DNA of 64,000 nucleotides from 66-474 sp963771735 (GTDB taxonomy: Bacteria > Pseudomonadota > Gammaproteobacteria > Xanthomonadales > Rhodanobacteraceae). Positions 1-8,738 of the stretch are shown one piece after another. Under the pieces are notes generated by a model. That model did no database searches, was not told the DNA's origin, and saw only the letters and a list, made by a program, of their open reading frames with translations. Both the position numbers and the translations under genes were made by a program. The stretch covers positions 992,001 through 1,056,000 of the forward strand of contig CAVYUN010000002.1 in NCBI GenBank assembly GCA_963771735.1, read 5' to 3'. The stretch's first letter is position 1; the number at the start of each line of letters is the position of its first letter.

Positions 1-37
1 AACTCGTCTTGCGAATTTTCATTAAACGGAGTTGGCC

Positions 38-997
38 ATGCGTTGGCAGGTATTCGTGATTTTCTTGTCCGGTTTGATTGTGCAGGATGTGCACGCGCAG
101 TCCGTGCCCGGACAAAAGAGCCAGGCCGGGAATTCTGCAAAGGCGGTTCTGCGGGAACCCTTCCGCATGCCGGTATCGGAACAGCGGAACATCGCGGAGA
201 ATCCATCATGGACGGCCCCGCAGAAGCCATTTCGCATCTACGGCAATACCTGGTACGTGGGGCCACACGGTCTGGGCGTCTTCCTTGTCACCGCGCCTAC
301 TGGCGATGTTCTTGTCGATGGCGGTGTGCCGGGGGATGCATCACTGATCGAAGGAAATATCCATGCTCTTGGTGTCAATTTGCGCGACATCAAGTGGATT
401 CTCAATTCCCATGCGCATTCCGACCACGTCGGCGGCATGGCTCGGCTTGCCCATGACACGGGCGCGCAGGTGATTGCGAATGCCGCGGATACTTCATTGC
501 TAGAACGCGGTGGTCACGATGACCCGGAATACGGAGACAGATTTCCCTTTCCGCCGGTACATGTGTCGCGCGAAGTAACCGATGGCGAGCGTTTGCATCT
601 TGGGGATCTTGCAATCACGGCACACTCGACGCCAGGGCATACCAAAGGCAACACGACCTGGACGTGGATGTCATGCGAAGGCAAGCGTTGCTTGCACATG
701 GTGGATGTCGGAAGCCTGTCGGCGCCCGGCTTCAAATTGATCGGGAATCCAAAGTATCCGAATATCGTCGAGGATTTTCAGCACAGCTTTGTCGTGGTCG
801 CGGCGCTGCCTTGCGACATCCCGCTGGCACCGCATCCCGGCATGGTGTCGTTCTGGGAACGCGTGGCCAAGCGCAAGCAAGATGGCGTCAGTGCACTGAT
901 AGATCCTGCGGGGTGCCGTGATTACGCGAGCCATGCCCGCAAAAGCTTCGAGGCGGAGCTGGCAAAGCAGCGTGAGCATGTTGCCGCGTCAAAATAG
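38..997 (+). CDS. Subclass B3 metallo-beta-lactamase
   Basis: This 319-residue protein is a predicted periplasmic zinc hydrolase that opens beta-lactam rings. The N-terminus is a signal peptide ending near VHAQ. The zinc motif HAHSDH lies near residue 124, a second zinc histidine in TPGHTKGN near 198, and a third in APHPGM near 263. This spacing and the absence of a zinc cysteine after the second histidine fit subclass B3 (L1/FEZ/GOB group) rather than B1 or B2. I chose the ATG at 38 because GGAG sits 5 bases upstream; a TTG two codons earlier has no such site. The gene stands alone, convergent with cca, with no mobile element nearby, so it looks like an intrinsic chromosomal enzyme. Activity on particular drugs cannot be read from sequence; B3-fold lactonases are the main alternative. 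Confidence 0.9.
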   Translation: MRWQVFVIFLSGLIVQDVHAQSVPGQKSQAGNSAKAVLREPFRMPVSEQRNIAENPSWTAPQKPFRIYGNTWYVGPHGLGVFLVTAPTGDVLVDGGVPGDASLIEGNIHALGVNLRDIKWILNSHAHSDHVGGMARLAHDTGAQVIANAADTSLLERGGHDDPEYGDRFPFPPVHVSREVTDGERLHLGDLAITAHSTPGHTKGNTTWTWMSCEGKRCLHMVDVGSLSAPGFKLIGNPKYPNIVEDFQHSFVVVAALPCDIPLAPHPGMVSFWERVAKRKQDGVSALIDPAGCRDYASHARKSFEAELAKQREHVAASK

Positions 998-1057
998 GAG
1001 CGGCCGTTCACTCGGAATTTTTTTAGAATCGCCTGCCAGGCACAACGGGCATGAAGA

Positions 1058-2296
1058 TCATGAGCGCGGCGAGGCCTTGATCGCCGCGATGCGCGCCTTG
1101 TGCATGGCTTCGCCGATCGCGGGGCCTTGCAGGCCCTCGTCGACGAAGGGCTGTGCGGTGACGGCCGCGGCGGCGTCGCGCGCGGCGCGCAGGAAGTCCG
1201 CCTGCGGGTAGGCATCGTCCTCGTGGTGCAGGCGGCCGCGCTTGTCGGCCATGCACGCGACCAGGAACGGTTCGAGGCGTTGCGGGCGGCGGAAGGCATC
1301 GAAGGCTTCCAGCAAGGCCAGCACGGTCGCGGGTTTCAGCTCAAGCGCGCGGTGCGCGTCCAAATGATGGCGGCAGGTCAGCGCCGCGAGTTGCGCGTAT
1401 TCGGCCGGCACTTTCAGGCGCCCGCACAATGCCTCGACGGTTGCGAGTCCGCGGTGCTCGTGGGCAATGTGGCGCGGAAGTTCGTCTTGCGGCGTCAGTG
1501 CCTTGCCCAGGTCGTGGGTGAACGCGCAGAAGCCGGCCAAGTCGTCGCCCGGCGCGAGCCGCGCGGCCTGGTCCATCACCAGTTCCTGGTGCACGCCGCA
1601 ATCGACTTCGGGATGGTGTTCGGGACTTTGCGGCACGCCGTACAGCGCATCGACTTCCGGGAACAGGACGGCCAGCGCGCCGCATTCGCGCAACGCGCGC
1701 AGGAACGCGGAAGGCACGGGCTCGGCCAGCGCCTTGCGGGTTTCCGCCCAGACGCGTTCGGGCACCAGGTGCGCGACTTCGCCGTTGGCGACCATCGCGC
1801 GCATCAACGCCATGGTTTCCTCGGCGATGCGGAAACCGAGCGGCGCGAAGCGCGCGAGGAAACGCGCGACGCGCAGGACGCGCACCGGATCCTCGGCGAA
1901 AGCGGGCGAGACATGCCGCAATACGCGGTCGCGCAGGTCCTTCTCGCCGCGGTAGGGATCGACCAGTTCGCCGGACTCGTCGCGTGCCATCGCGTTGATG
2001 GTGAGGTCGCGGCGCGCGAGGTCGTCTTCCAGCGTCACGTCGGGCGCGGCGTGGAAGTCGAAGCCGTGGTAACCCGGACCGGTCTTGCGTTCGGTGCGCG
2101 CGAGCGCGTATTCCTCGCCGGTATCCGGGTGCAGGAACACCGGGAAATCCTTGCCGACCGGCTTGTAGCCGAGCGCCAGCATGGCGTCGGGGGTCGCACC
2201 CACCACCACGTAATCGCGGTCGCCGTGCGCGCGGCCGAGCAGTTCGTCGCGCACCGCACCGCCGACCAAGTAGGCGCGGTGGTCGGGGCCGGGCAC
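1058..2296 (-). CDS. cca: CCA-adding tRNA nucleotidyltransferase, multifunctional
   Basis: This protein adds or repairs the 3' CCA of tRNA using CTP and ATP, acting in the cytoplasm without a template. The N-terminus carries the class II nucleotidyltransferase signature GGAVRDELLG, followed by the metal-binding DRD in GDRDYVVVG, then the RRDLTINAMA and EDPVRVLRVARF motifs. The second half is an HD domain with FTHDLGKA, as in the gammaproteobacterial forms with added phosphatase/phosphodiesterase activity. The length of 412 residues equals that of E. coli Cca. The start codon is GTG, two bases after the stop of the upstream SDR gene, so it is probably the last gene of an slt-SDR-cca operon. 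Translation of cca is likely coupled to that of the SDR gene. Confidence 0.97.
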   Translation of the reverse strand: MPGPDHRAYLVGGAVRDELLGRAHGDRDYVVVGATPDAMLALGYKPVGKDFPVFLHPDTGEEYALARTERKTGPGYHGFDFHAAPDVTLEDDLARRDLTINAMARDESGELVDPYRGEKDLRDRVLRHVSPAFAEDPVRVLRVARFLARFAPLGFRIAEETMALMRAMVANGEVAHLVPERVWAETRKALAEPVPSAFLRALRECGALAVLFPEVDALYGVPQSPEHHPEVDCGVHQELVMDQAARLAPGDDLAGFCAFTHDLGKALTPQDELPRHIAHEHRGLATVEALCGRLKVPAEYAQLAALTCRHHLDAHRALELKPATVLALLEAFDAFRRPQRLEPFLVACMADKRGRLHHEDDAYPQADFLRAARDAAAAVTAQPFVDEGLQGPAIGEAMHKARIAAIKASPRS

Positions 2297-2298
2297 GT

Positions 2299-3237
2299 TC
2301 AGGCTTCCTGGGTCAGGCGCGCGGCATCAAGCAGGCGCTCATGCGAGTCGCTGCCCATCAGTACCGGCAGCATCGCCGCGAAGCGACGCGGCGTGATGCC
2401 GAGTTCCGCGAGCCCGTCGCGGCCGCCCACGGAATCGACGCCCAGTGAATTGAAGTTGTCGCGCGAGAACGGTTTGCCGGGAATCATTTCGGCTGCGATG
2501 GCCTGCAAGCGTCCGAGTGCAGCAGGCAACGGCACCACCATCCGCCGCAGGCCCGCGGCGTCGCGGATCATGCGAACGATGTCGATCAGTTCCAGCGTGT
2601 CCGGCCCGTACAGTTCGAAAATCCCGCCGATGCTGGCGCGGTCGGTCAGGCAGTGGCGAATGGCGGCGGTGACATCGCCGACGTGCACCGGTGCGAGATT
2701 GGCGTGCGGCTGCGCCAGCGGCAGCACCGGCGCCACCTTCAAGAGTTTCAGGAACCGGAATACGAAACTGTCGCCCTCGCCGTACACCACGCTGGGCCGG
2801 TAGATGGTCCAGTCCATGCCGGAGTTGCGCACCTGTGCCTCGGCCTCGCCGCGCGTCTTGAGGTATTTCGATACGCGATTGCCCGCGTTCAACGAGCTCA
2901 TCAGGTGGAAACGCCGGACGCCGACCTGACGGCAGGCGGCGATCAGGCTGGCGGTGAGATTGACGTGCGCGTGGGTGAAGGTGGCGCCGCCGGTTTCGTT
3001 CGAGATGCCGACCAGGTTGATTACCGCGTCATGGCCGGCGATGTGTTTTTCGAGCGATGCGCGATCGTACACGTCAGTGCTGATCGAGCGCACGTTCGGC
3101 AACACGTTGATCGCGCGTCCCTGCTCGCGGTTGCGGCTGAGCACCGTGACGCGATGGCCGTCGCCGGCCAGCGCCGCGAGCAGGTGGCTGCCGATGAAAC
3201 CGGTGCCGCCGAGGACGACGAAACGTTTGGGAGTCAT
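2299..3237 (-). CDS. NDUFA9-like atypical SDR, NAD(P)-binding
   Basis: This 312-residue Rossmann protein is related to the complex I NDUFA9 subunit family of atypical short-chain dehydrogenases. The nucleotide-binding loop GGTGFIGSHL is at the very N-terminus, and a YLKTRGEAEAQV segment sits where the catalytic Tyr/Lys of classical SDRs would be. The substrate is unknown; relatives in bacteria are often annotated as sugar or flavonoid epimerases. I set the start at the ATG at 3237, which overlaps the upstream slt stop as ATGA. The reading frame stays open for about 1.1 kb further upstream, but that part lies antisense-in-frame inside slt and is not family-like. It lies between slt and cca in a tight operon. 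No role in complex I is implied by position. Confidence 0.88.
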   Translation of the reverse strand: MTPKRFVVLGGTGFIGSHLLAALAGDGHRVTVLSRNREQGRAINVLPNVRSISTDVYDRASLEKHIAGHDAVINLVGISNETGGATFTHAHVNLTASLIAACRQVGVRRFHLMSSLNAGNRVSKYLKTRGEAEAQVRNSGMDWTIYRPSVVYGEGDSFVFRFLKLLKVAPVLPLAQPHANLAPVHVGDVTAAIRHCLTDRASIGGIFELYGPDTLELIDIVRMIRDAAGLRRMVVPLPAALGRLQAIAAEMIPGKPFSRDNFNSLGVDSVGGRDGLAELGITPRRFAAMLPVLMGSDSHERLLDAARLTQEA

Positions 3238-5294
3238 GGCGAAGTTTTCCCTGTTGTGACGGGCGCCGTTGTGGCCGGTGCCGGCGATGATGCGCGGCAC
3301 ACCACCTGCTTGCGCGGCGGATCGGCCGGTGGATCGTAGGGTGTGCCGATCGCCGGCAACCGCGACGACACCGGCACCGGTTTGCCGTGCAGGCGCCAGC
3401 CGTAAATGGTCGCGAACGACAGCACGCGGGTCACGTAGTCGCGGGTCTCGTTGAACGGGATGGTCAGGATGAAGGTTTCCGGATCGAGATCGCCGTGTGC
3501 GTCGACCCAGCGTTGCGCGTTGCCAGGGCCGGCGTTGTATGCGGCCGAGGCCAGCCACGGGCTGCCGTTGAAGCGCGCCGCGAGATTCGCGAGGTATTGG
3601 GTACCCAGCGGAATGTTGATGGCCGGATCGTACAGGCTGGCGCCGCCGTCGTAGGGCAGGTCGTTGCGGCGCGCGATCATGTGCGCCGTGCTTGGCAGCA
3701 GCTGCATCAGCCCGCGCGCGTCGGCGCCGGATTGCGCGTCGGGCTGCCATGCGGTTTCGGCACGGATGATCGCGAACGCCCAGGCCGGGTCGATGCCGGC
3801 GTTGCGCGCCGCTTCCAGAACACGGCCCTTGTCGGCCAGTGGAAAGCGCAGCGCGTAATACTGCAGGTCGCCGGATTTGCCGAATGCGAATACCGCGCGG
3901 TCCACCCAGCCGCGGCTCGAAGCAAGCGCCACCGCCTGCCGTTGCTGGTCGGGCGTCAGGTCGGCGAAGGCGCGGTTCCATTCGCGGCGTGCCTCCGGCA
4001 GCATGCCGAGTGCGTAGAACTCGAATGCGCGCACGAGTCCCGGATCGGACTCGACCTGTTGCAGGATGTCCGGATGGTCGGCGACCTTCTCGGGGCAGAT
4101 CGAATAGGGCAGGTCGGCGCGATCCGCAGCCAGGAATCCGTAGAAGGTTGCCTGCTGCGCGAGTGCGGCGAAGTTGTCCAGCGCGCTCGATGCGTGCCCG
4201 AGTTTCTGGGCGATGCGCGCCTGCCAGTAACGCCATTCGTCGTGCCGCATTTCGTCCGGGGTCATGGCCTCGATGGCGGCCTCGGCCGCCTTCCAGTCGC
4301 CCGCTGCGACGGCGGCGCGCACGCGCCATTCGCGGGTCGTATCGGTCTGGGCGCTGGCCGGAAGATCGGCCAGTTGCTTGGCGGCATCGGGCCCCGCATC
4401 GACCGCGTTGTACAGCGCCAGCGCCGCTAGCACGCGATCGCGATCGCCCTGGTCGAACTTGAATCGTTGCGACAGCGACGGCCAGTCCGCCTGCGCCTGC
4501 GCACTGTCGCGGCGCGCAAGACGGGCCAAAGCGCGGCTGACCGCTTCACGGTCGCGGGGCGTGTCGGCGAAGCTGCCTGCCTGTTGCAACAATGTCGTCG
4601 GCGAGCGCAGTGCCAGGGCAATACGCCGGGCTTCGCTGGCGTCGGTTCCCGTCAGCCATGCGGCGGATTGGGTGACGGTCGAGGCATGGCCGGCATCGGC
4701 GGCGCGTTCGATGCGATCCCAGACGCGCGTCGGCGTCAGCTGCCCCTGCGTGAACGCGGCCGACAACACCGGTGTGCACGCGGACGGCAGCCGCGTTTGC
4801 TGCCAGAGCGTGGCCAGATCGCGATCGAAATCGAGCTTCCCGCCCTGCGCGAGTTTCGCCCGCAATGCATCACAGGCGAGTTCGTCGCCCAAGCCGGGTC
4901 GATAGAAATGCTGGAACCCCGTCCAGTCCTGTTGCTGCGCGAGCCAGCGCAATTCGGCCTTGCGCAGATCGTCGGCCGGGATCATGCCGTCGTACTGCTT
5001 GAGGTATGCGTCGACCTGGGCCGTGGGCGCAGTCTGGATGTCGTGCTGTAGCGCGGCCGCCTGCAGGTAAGGATACAGGGGATACGTGTCGAGTCCCTTC
5101 GCCAGTGCATGCCAATCCTGGCCGTCCTGCGCCGCGGCATAGGCGGCGCGGAACGCATCGCGCTGCCGTGCCAGCGTCGGCGTGGACGCAGGTTGCTGGG
5201 CAAGGCTGAATGGACTCGTGGCAGGCAACGCGATGACGATCGCGATACCGGCAAGGATGCGCAGTCCTGTGCGTTTCGATAGCGGCATTTTCAT
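3234..5294 (-). CDS. slt: Soluble lytic murein transglycosylase (Slt70 family)
   Basis: This 686-residue periplasmic enzyme cleaves the MurNAc-GlcNAc bond of peptidoglycan, forming 1,6-anhydro-MurNAc ends. It begins with a signal peptide (KRTGLRILAGIAIVIALPATS). A long alpha-helical superhelical U/L region follows to about residue 500, and then a C-terminal SLT catalytic domain. The catalytic glutamate is in IIRAETAW near residue 513, followed by ARGLMQLLPSTA and AAYNAGPGNAQRW, which are classical family I motifs. The C-terminus ends in a Pro/Thr/Ala tail. Two ATGs two codons apart can start it (5294 or 5288); I took the first. It is the first gene of an operon with the SDR and cca genes, its stop overlapping the next start by four bases. 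Confidence 0.93.
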   Translation of the reverse strand: MKMPLSKRTGLRILAGIAIVIALPATSPFSLAQQPASTPTLARQRDAFRAAYAAAQDGQDWHALAKGLDTYPLYPYLQAAALQHDIQTAPTAQVDAYLKQYDGMIPADDLRKAELRWLAQQQDWTGFQHFYRPGLGDELACDALRAKLAQGGKLDFDRDLATLWQQTRLPSACTPVLSAAFTQGQLTPTRVWDRIERAADAGHASTVTQSAAWLTGTDASEARRIALALRSPTTLLQQAGSFADTPRDREAVSRALARLARRDSAQAQADWPSLSQRFKFDQGDRDRVLAALALYNAVDAGPDAAKQLADLPASAQTDTTREWRVRAAVAAGDWKAAEAAIEAMTPDEMRHDEWRYWQARIAQKLGHASSALDNFAALAQQATFYGFLAADRADLPYSICPEKVADHPDILQQVESDPGLVRAFEFYALGMLPEARREWNRAFADLTPDQQRQAVALASSRGWVDRAVFAFGKSGDLQYYALRFPLADKGRVLEAARNAGIDPAWAFAIIRAETAWQPDAQSGADARGLMQLLPSTAHMIARRNDLPYDGGASLYDPAINIPLGTQYLANLAARFNGSPWLASAAYNAGPGNAQRWVDAHGDLDPETFILTIPFNETRDYVTRVLSFATIYGWRLHGKPVPVSSRLPAIGTPYDPPADPPRKQVVCRASSPAPATTAPVTTGKTSP

Positions 5295-5452
5295 GCCACC
5301 GATTCTAGAGGATGTGGCCCGCGTGGTTTTCCGCGCGCTGCAACATGAACGCGCCAATAAAAGGCTCTCGGATCGCCTTGCGCGAGGACATCTGCGGCGT
5401 TGGGTGTCGGAAGTGCGTGCTTGATGCAGCAAAGCTTCGGGTCGATACGGGA

Positions 5453-6244
5453 TCAGGCCGCCACTTTCCAGGCCGCTGCGGGCACCCGGATCTCGGCAGC
5501 CAGCGGAAGGTGATCGGAGAACGCGGTGGGCAGCGTCCACATGCGTTCGAGCGTGATCTCCGAGGTGACCAGGATGTGGTCGATCGCGCGTTGCGGACGC
5601 CAGCTCGGGAAGGTCGGGGTCGGCTGCAGCGGTGGTGCGAGCGAGGTCCGCGCGAACAGTGTGCGCAGTTCGGGGCTGTCGGGCGGGCAATTCAGGTCGC
5701 CCATCAGCACCGCATGGGCGTGGCCCTGCAACAGCTCGGCGATGAAATCGAGCTGGCGCGCGCGCGCCTGGTTGCCCAGAGAGAGGTGCGCGACCGCAAT
5801 GGTCAACGCATCGCGGTCGTCGCCGTATCGGGCCAGCAGCACGCCGCGGCCACCGAGGCGGCCGGGCAGCGGATAGTCCAGCACTTCGGTGGGCGCGGCA
5901 CGGCTGATCAGTCCGTTGGCGGTATGCGAGACGTTGGACACCTTGCGATTGGGCTGGTGGCTCCAGTACGGCAGCCCGGATGTCTCGGCGAGATAGCGGG
6001 TCTGGTTGAGGAAGCCGGAACGGATGCTGCCGGCATCGGCTTCCTGCAACCCGATCACGTCGAAGTCGGCGATCGACTGTGCCAGTCCGTCGAGATTGCC
6101 GAGCTTGTACTTGCCGGGGAGCACCGCGCCCCAGCTGCGGGTGAAGTATTCGTGATAGCGCTTGACGCTCGCGCCCGCGAGGATGTTGCAGCTCAGTACG
6201 CGCAGGACACCGGCGTCGCCGGTGCTGTGTTGATTGACGCTCAT
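5453..6244 (-). CDS. Endonuclease/exonuclease/phosphatase family protein
   Basis: This 263-residue protein has the DNase I-like EEP fold. Visible active-site elements are SCNILAG near the start, the metal-binding glutamate in IGLQEAD, the DxN pair in MGDLNCP, and the IDHILV and FSDHLPL histidine motifs at the end. Family members cleave DNA, phosphoinositides or sphingomyelin. Nothing in the sequence fixes the substrate, and there is no clear signal peptide, so a cytoplasmic phosphodiesterase is the cautious call. It sits between the dsbA pair and slt on the same strand, with 64 bases to the upstream gene and about 160 to slt, so it may have its own promoter or be the end of the cytochrome c4-dsb transcript. 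Confidence 0.88.
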   Translation of the reverse strand: MSVNQHSTGDAGVLRVLSCNILAGASVKRYHEYFTRSWGAVLPGKYKLGNLDGLAQSIADFDVIGLQEADAGSIRSGFLNQTRYLAETSGLPYWSHQPNRKVSNVSHTANGLISRAAPTEVLDYPLPGRLGGRGVLLARYGDDRDALTIAVAHLSLGNQARARQLDFIAELLQGHAHAVLMGDLNCPPDSPELRTLFARTSLAPPLQPTPTFPSWRPQRAIDHILVTSEITLERMWTLPTAFSDHLPLAAEIRVPAAAWKVAA

Positions 6245-6308
6245 GTCAACAGCCTAGCACCATGCCGCGCCGTTGCACGTGCCGGAACGCATGTTCCCGG
6301 GCCGGCGT

Positions 6309-7034
6309 TCAAGGCTTGTCGACGTGTCGCACCATCCACAAGCCGAGTTGCTGCAATTGTGCATAACTGTCGATGTTGGCGCTGCGCATCAACGCGACGA
6401 ACGGTGCATCCTTGGCATTGCTGGCGCGACGGCCCACCACCAGGGTCGGCGTGGCATCGATGCCCCAGCCCATTTCGGTGTGCTGGTCGGCTGCCATCTG
6501 CTTCGCGGTCACGGCATTGGTGGCCATCGCCATGAATTTCTGCGGGTCCACGCCGTGGCGGCCGTACCAAGGCGCCATGTCCTGCAGGGAATTGAGCGGA
6601 TAGTGCTCCAGCATGGCCTGGAAGAAGGCATCGTGGGTCTGCTTGAGTATGCCCAGTTGCCGCGCCGCGTAGAACGCCTGCGCGTACGGCAACCACGCGG
6701 GACTGAATACCGCCGGCATGTAGTTCACCTCGACCCCTGGCGGCAGTTCGGCACGCAGCTTGTCCATGTAGGACGCAAATTCCGCGCAGTGCGGACATCC
6801 GTAGGAAAACACCTCGACGATCTCGACGGCGCCGGTCGGTGAGGCCTGACCCTTGGGCAGTGGCAACTTGACGTACTGGTTGCCCTCGGTGAACTGGGCC
6901 GTGGTCGCGGGTGCGGGGGCCGCCGCCGTGGATGGGGCCGCCGTCGAGGCTGCGTCGTTGTGCGCGGAACATGCCGCTGTCAGCAGCAGGCCACAAGCCA
7001 GTAGTGCGGCACGAACCAGGCGGGATGCGCTCAT
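6309..7034 (-). CDS. DsbA/DsbL-type thiol:disulfide interchange lipoprotein
   Basis: This is a 241-residue thioredoxin-fold oxidoreductase of the DsbA type, predicted to introduce disulfides into periplasmic proteins. The N-terminus is a lipoprotein signal with lipobox LTAAC, followed by an Ala/Pro/Thr-rich linker, so it should be membrane-tethered. The redox motif is CPHC in FSYGCPHCAEF, and the cis-proline region is GIDATPTLVV. It follows the second DsbA gene by one base and clearly arose by duplication of it. The redox dipeptide (Pro-His) is that of E. coli DsbA, whereas its neighbour has Pro-Ala, so the two may differ in oxidising strength or in clients. Which one is the main oxidase cannot be decided from sequence. 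Confidence 0.92.
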   Translation of the reverse strand: MSASRLVRAALLACGLLLTAACSAHNDAASTAAPSTAAAPAPATTAQFTEGNQYVKLPLPKGQASPTGAVEIVEVFSYGCPHCAEFASYMDKLRAELPPGVEVNYMPAVFSPAWLPYAQAFYAARQLGILKQTHDAFFQAMLEHYPLNSLQDMAPWYGRHGVDPQKFMAMATNAVTAKQMAADQHTEMGWGIDATPTLVVGRRASNAKDAPFVALMRSANIDSYAQLQQLGLWMVRHVDKP

Positions 7035-7035
7035 C

Positions 7036-7737
7036 TCACTTGGCCTGCTTCGCGGCCAATTCCTTGTTCACCAGATACAAAGCCAAGTCGACGGCTTGCT
7101 GGCCGCCCTTGGCGGAAACCGGTGTCAACCGCCACTTGCCATCCACCACGAGGGTCGGGGTACTGTCGACGCCCCAGGCGATGATCTGCTGGTCGGCACG
7201 CTTGATCTGGATGTTGATCGCGAAGGAATTGGCGGTCGCGACGAACTCGGAGGGTTTGGCGCCGTACTTGGCGTAGAACTTCGCGACATCCTCGATGGTT
7301 GGCAGGTTTGCCTGGGCCTTGGGTTGCTGGGTGGCCGGGTCGTAGGTCGCGAGCGGACCGTTGGGTCCCCAGATCGCCTTGAACATCGCGTCGTGCGATG
7401 CCGGCGTATCCAGGCCCAGCGTCTTGGCCGTGAAGTAGGCACGCTGGAATACGGGCCAGTCTTCATTGGCGTGCCAGCTGGCCGGGACGAACTCCAGTAC
7501 GGCGCCCTTGGGTAGTTCGGCGCGCAGTTTGTCGAGGAAGGGTTCGAACTGGTTGCACGCCGGGCAACCGAACGAAAACACCTCGGTCACCACCACCTTG
7601 TCGGGCTGGTTGGTGGGCTGCGGATTCGGGATCGCGAAGTAGTTCTTGCCCTCGACCCATTGCTGGGGGCCGGTCTGCGCGAACGCGAAGCCGGCGACCG
7701 CAGCCAACAACAAAAAGACGGGAATGCGTTTGATCAT
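7036..7737 (-). CDS. dsbA: Periplasmic thiol:disulfide interchange protein DsbA
   Basis: This 233-residue DsbA-like protein has a cleavable signal peptide (FLLLAAVAGFAFAQ). The redox motif is CPAC in FSFGCPACNQF, and the cis-proline loop is GVDSTPTLVVDG. It catalyses disulfide formation in exported proteins and would be reoxidised by a DsbB, which is not in this window. The ATG has AGGA eight bases upstream. It lies 36 bases after the cytochrome c4 gene and one base before the lipoprotein paralogue, so the three are probably cotranscribed. A link between cytochrome c maturation and disulfide chemistry is plausible but inferred. The Pro-Ala dipeptide differs from the Pro-His of classical DsbA. 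Confidence 0.93.
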   Translation of the reverse strand: MIKRIPVFLLLAAVAGFAFAQTGPQQWVEGKNYFAIPNPQPTNQPDKVVVTEVFSFGCPACNQFEPFLDKLRAELPKGAVLEFVPASWHANEDWPVFQRAYFTAKTLGLDTPASHDAMFKAIWGPNGPLATYDPATQQPKAQANLPTIEDVAKFYAKYGAKPSEFVATANSFAINIQIKRADQQIIAWGVDSTPTLVVDGKWRLTPVSAKGGQQAVDLALYLVNKELAAKQAK

Positions 7738-7773
7738 GGTCGGATTCCTGGCGATATCGCCCGCGATGGACGG

Positions 7774-8647
7774 TCAGTCTGTCGTGCACGCTCCTGAACC
7801 GACCGCGCGCGGCGCGGCGGGTTCAATCGATGGCGTCGGATTTCGATGCCCGGCTTGGGCGCGTGGCGCAGCGTGCAAGCCCTCGACGTAACTCGAAACC
7901 GCCGAGATGTCCTGCTCGGTCAGGCGCTGCGCGATGGTGGACATGATCAGCGCATGCGCATCGCCGCCCCATCTGGTACCGTCGTGCCAAGCCTGCAACT
8001 GCTTCTGCACGTAATCGGCATGCTGTCCGGCGATGTTCGGGTACGCGCCAGCCCGGGTTGCCGGCGCCGTCCGGGCCGTGGCAGGCCATGCAGGCCGGGA
8101 TGTTGCGGTCGGGATCGCCTTGGCGGTAGATCTTTTCGCCCGCGCCGGCCAGCTTTTCGTCGGCCACCCCCGGCAGGCGCTTCTGCTTGGCGAAATACGC
8201 GGCGATGTCATGCATGTCCTGCGGCGAGAGGGTCCCGGCCATGCCCGACATGATCGCGTTCTGGCGCAGGCCGCTCTTGAAACGCATCAACTGGGCGACG
8301 ATGTACTGTTCGTTCTGGCCGGCCAGTTTCGGGTACTGCGGGTCGGTGGAGTTGCCGTCCATGCCGTGGCAGGCGCCGCAGGCGGCGGCCTTGGCCTGCC
8401 CGGCGGTGGCGTCGCCCGGCTTGGTCTGCGCCGCTTCGAGTTTGGCAAACTCGGCTTCGGCGGCTTTCGTGGCATCGACCGGCGTCGCAGCACTCGCGCT
8501 GCTCGCGGGCGCGGCGGAGCTGTTTGCAGGCTTGGCGGAACTTGCGGGTGGTTTGGCCGAACTCGCGGGGCGCGCCGGAAGCGCCAAGGCCAGCGGCGCC
8601 GAGGCGGCGATCATGACGAAGAAGGCAAACGGTCGCCGGAACCCCAT
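7774..8647 (-). pseudogene. Cytochrome c4, diheme, with one-base frameshift
   Basis: The gene encodes a periplasmic diheme cytochrome c4, an electron donor to terminal oxidases. The start ATG at 8647 follows AGAGAGGA. The first frame gives a signal peptide, an unusually long Ala/Ser/Pro linker (about residues 25-75), heme site CGACH and heme site CMACH in ACMACHGPDGAGNPG. There the frame is lost: the real continuation, AYPNIAGQHADYVQKQLQAW to the end, is in the next frame. Removing one base from the CCCGGG run at 8052-8057 restores GNPAGAYPNI and a 290-residue protein with both distal Met regions (IMSGMAG, IMSTIAQ). It is either a sequencing or assembly error or a recent mutation. Without repair both hemes could still attach, but the second domain would not fold. 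It is the first gene before dsbA. Confidence 0.85.
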
Positions 8648-8738
8648 AGAATCCTCTCTTTCCCGTAGGCATGGACGCAGGCGTCGTGCGCGAGCGCGAA
8701 CCTCGGGATTATCACTGCGGCGGGAAAGGTGGTCAAAC

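Noticed and set aside
1018..1024. Run of seven T after the metallo-beta-lactamase gene as a terminator
   Set aside because: Only three-base stems can be drawn before it, so a rho-independent terminator is not supported.
1100..2803. 567-codon plus-strand open frame across cca and the SDR gene
   Set aside because: It is antisense to cca, which has full family motifs; the product is Arg/Gln/Val-rich and unlike real protein. It is a GC-rich shadow frame.
3238..4329. Upstream extension of the NDUFA9-like SDR frame
   Set aside because: It lies within slt in another frame and is Arg-rich nonsense; the ATG at 3237 with the ATGA overlap is the natural start.
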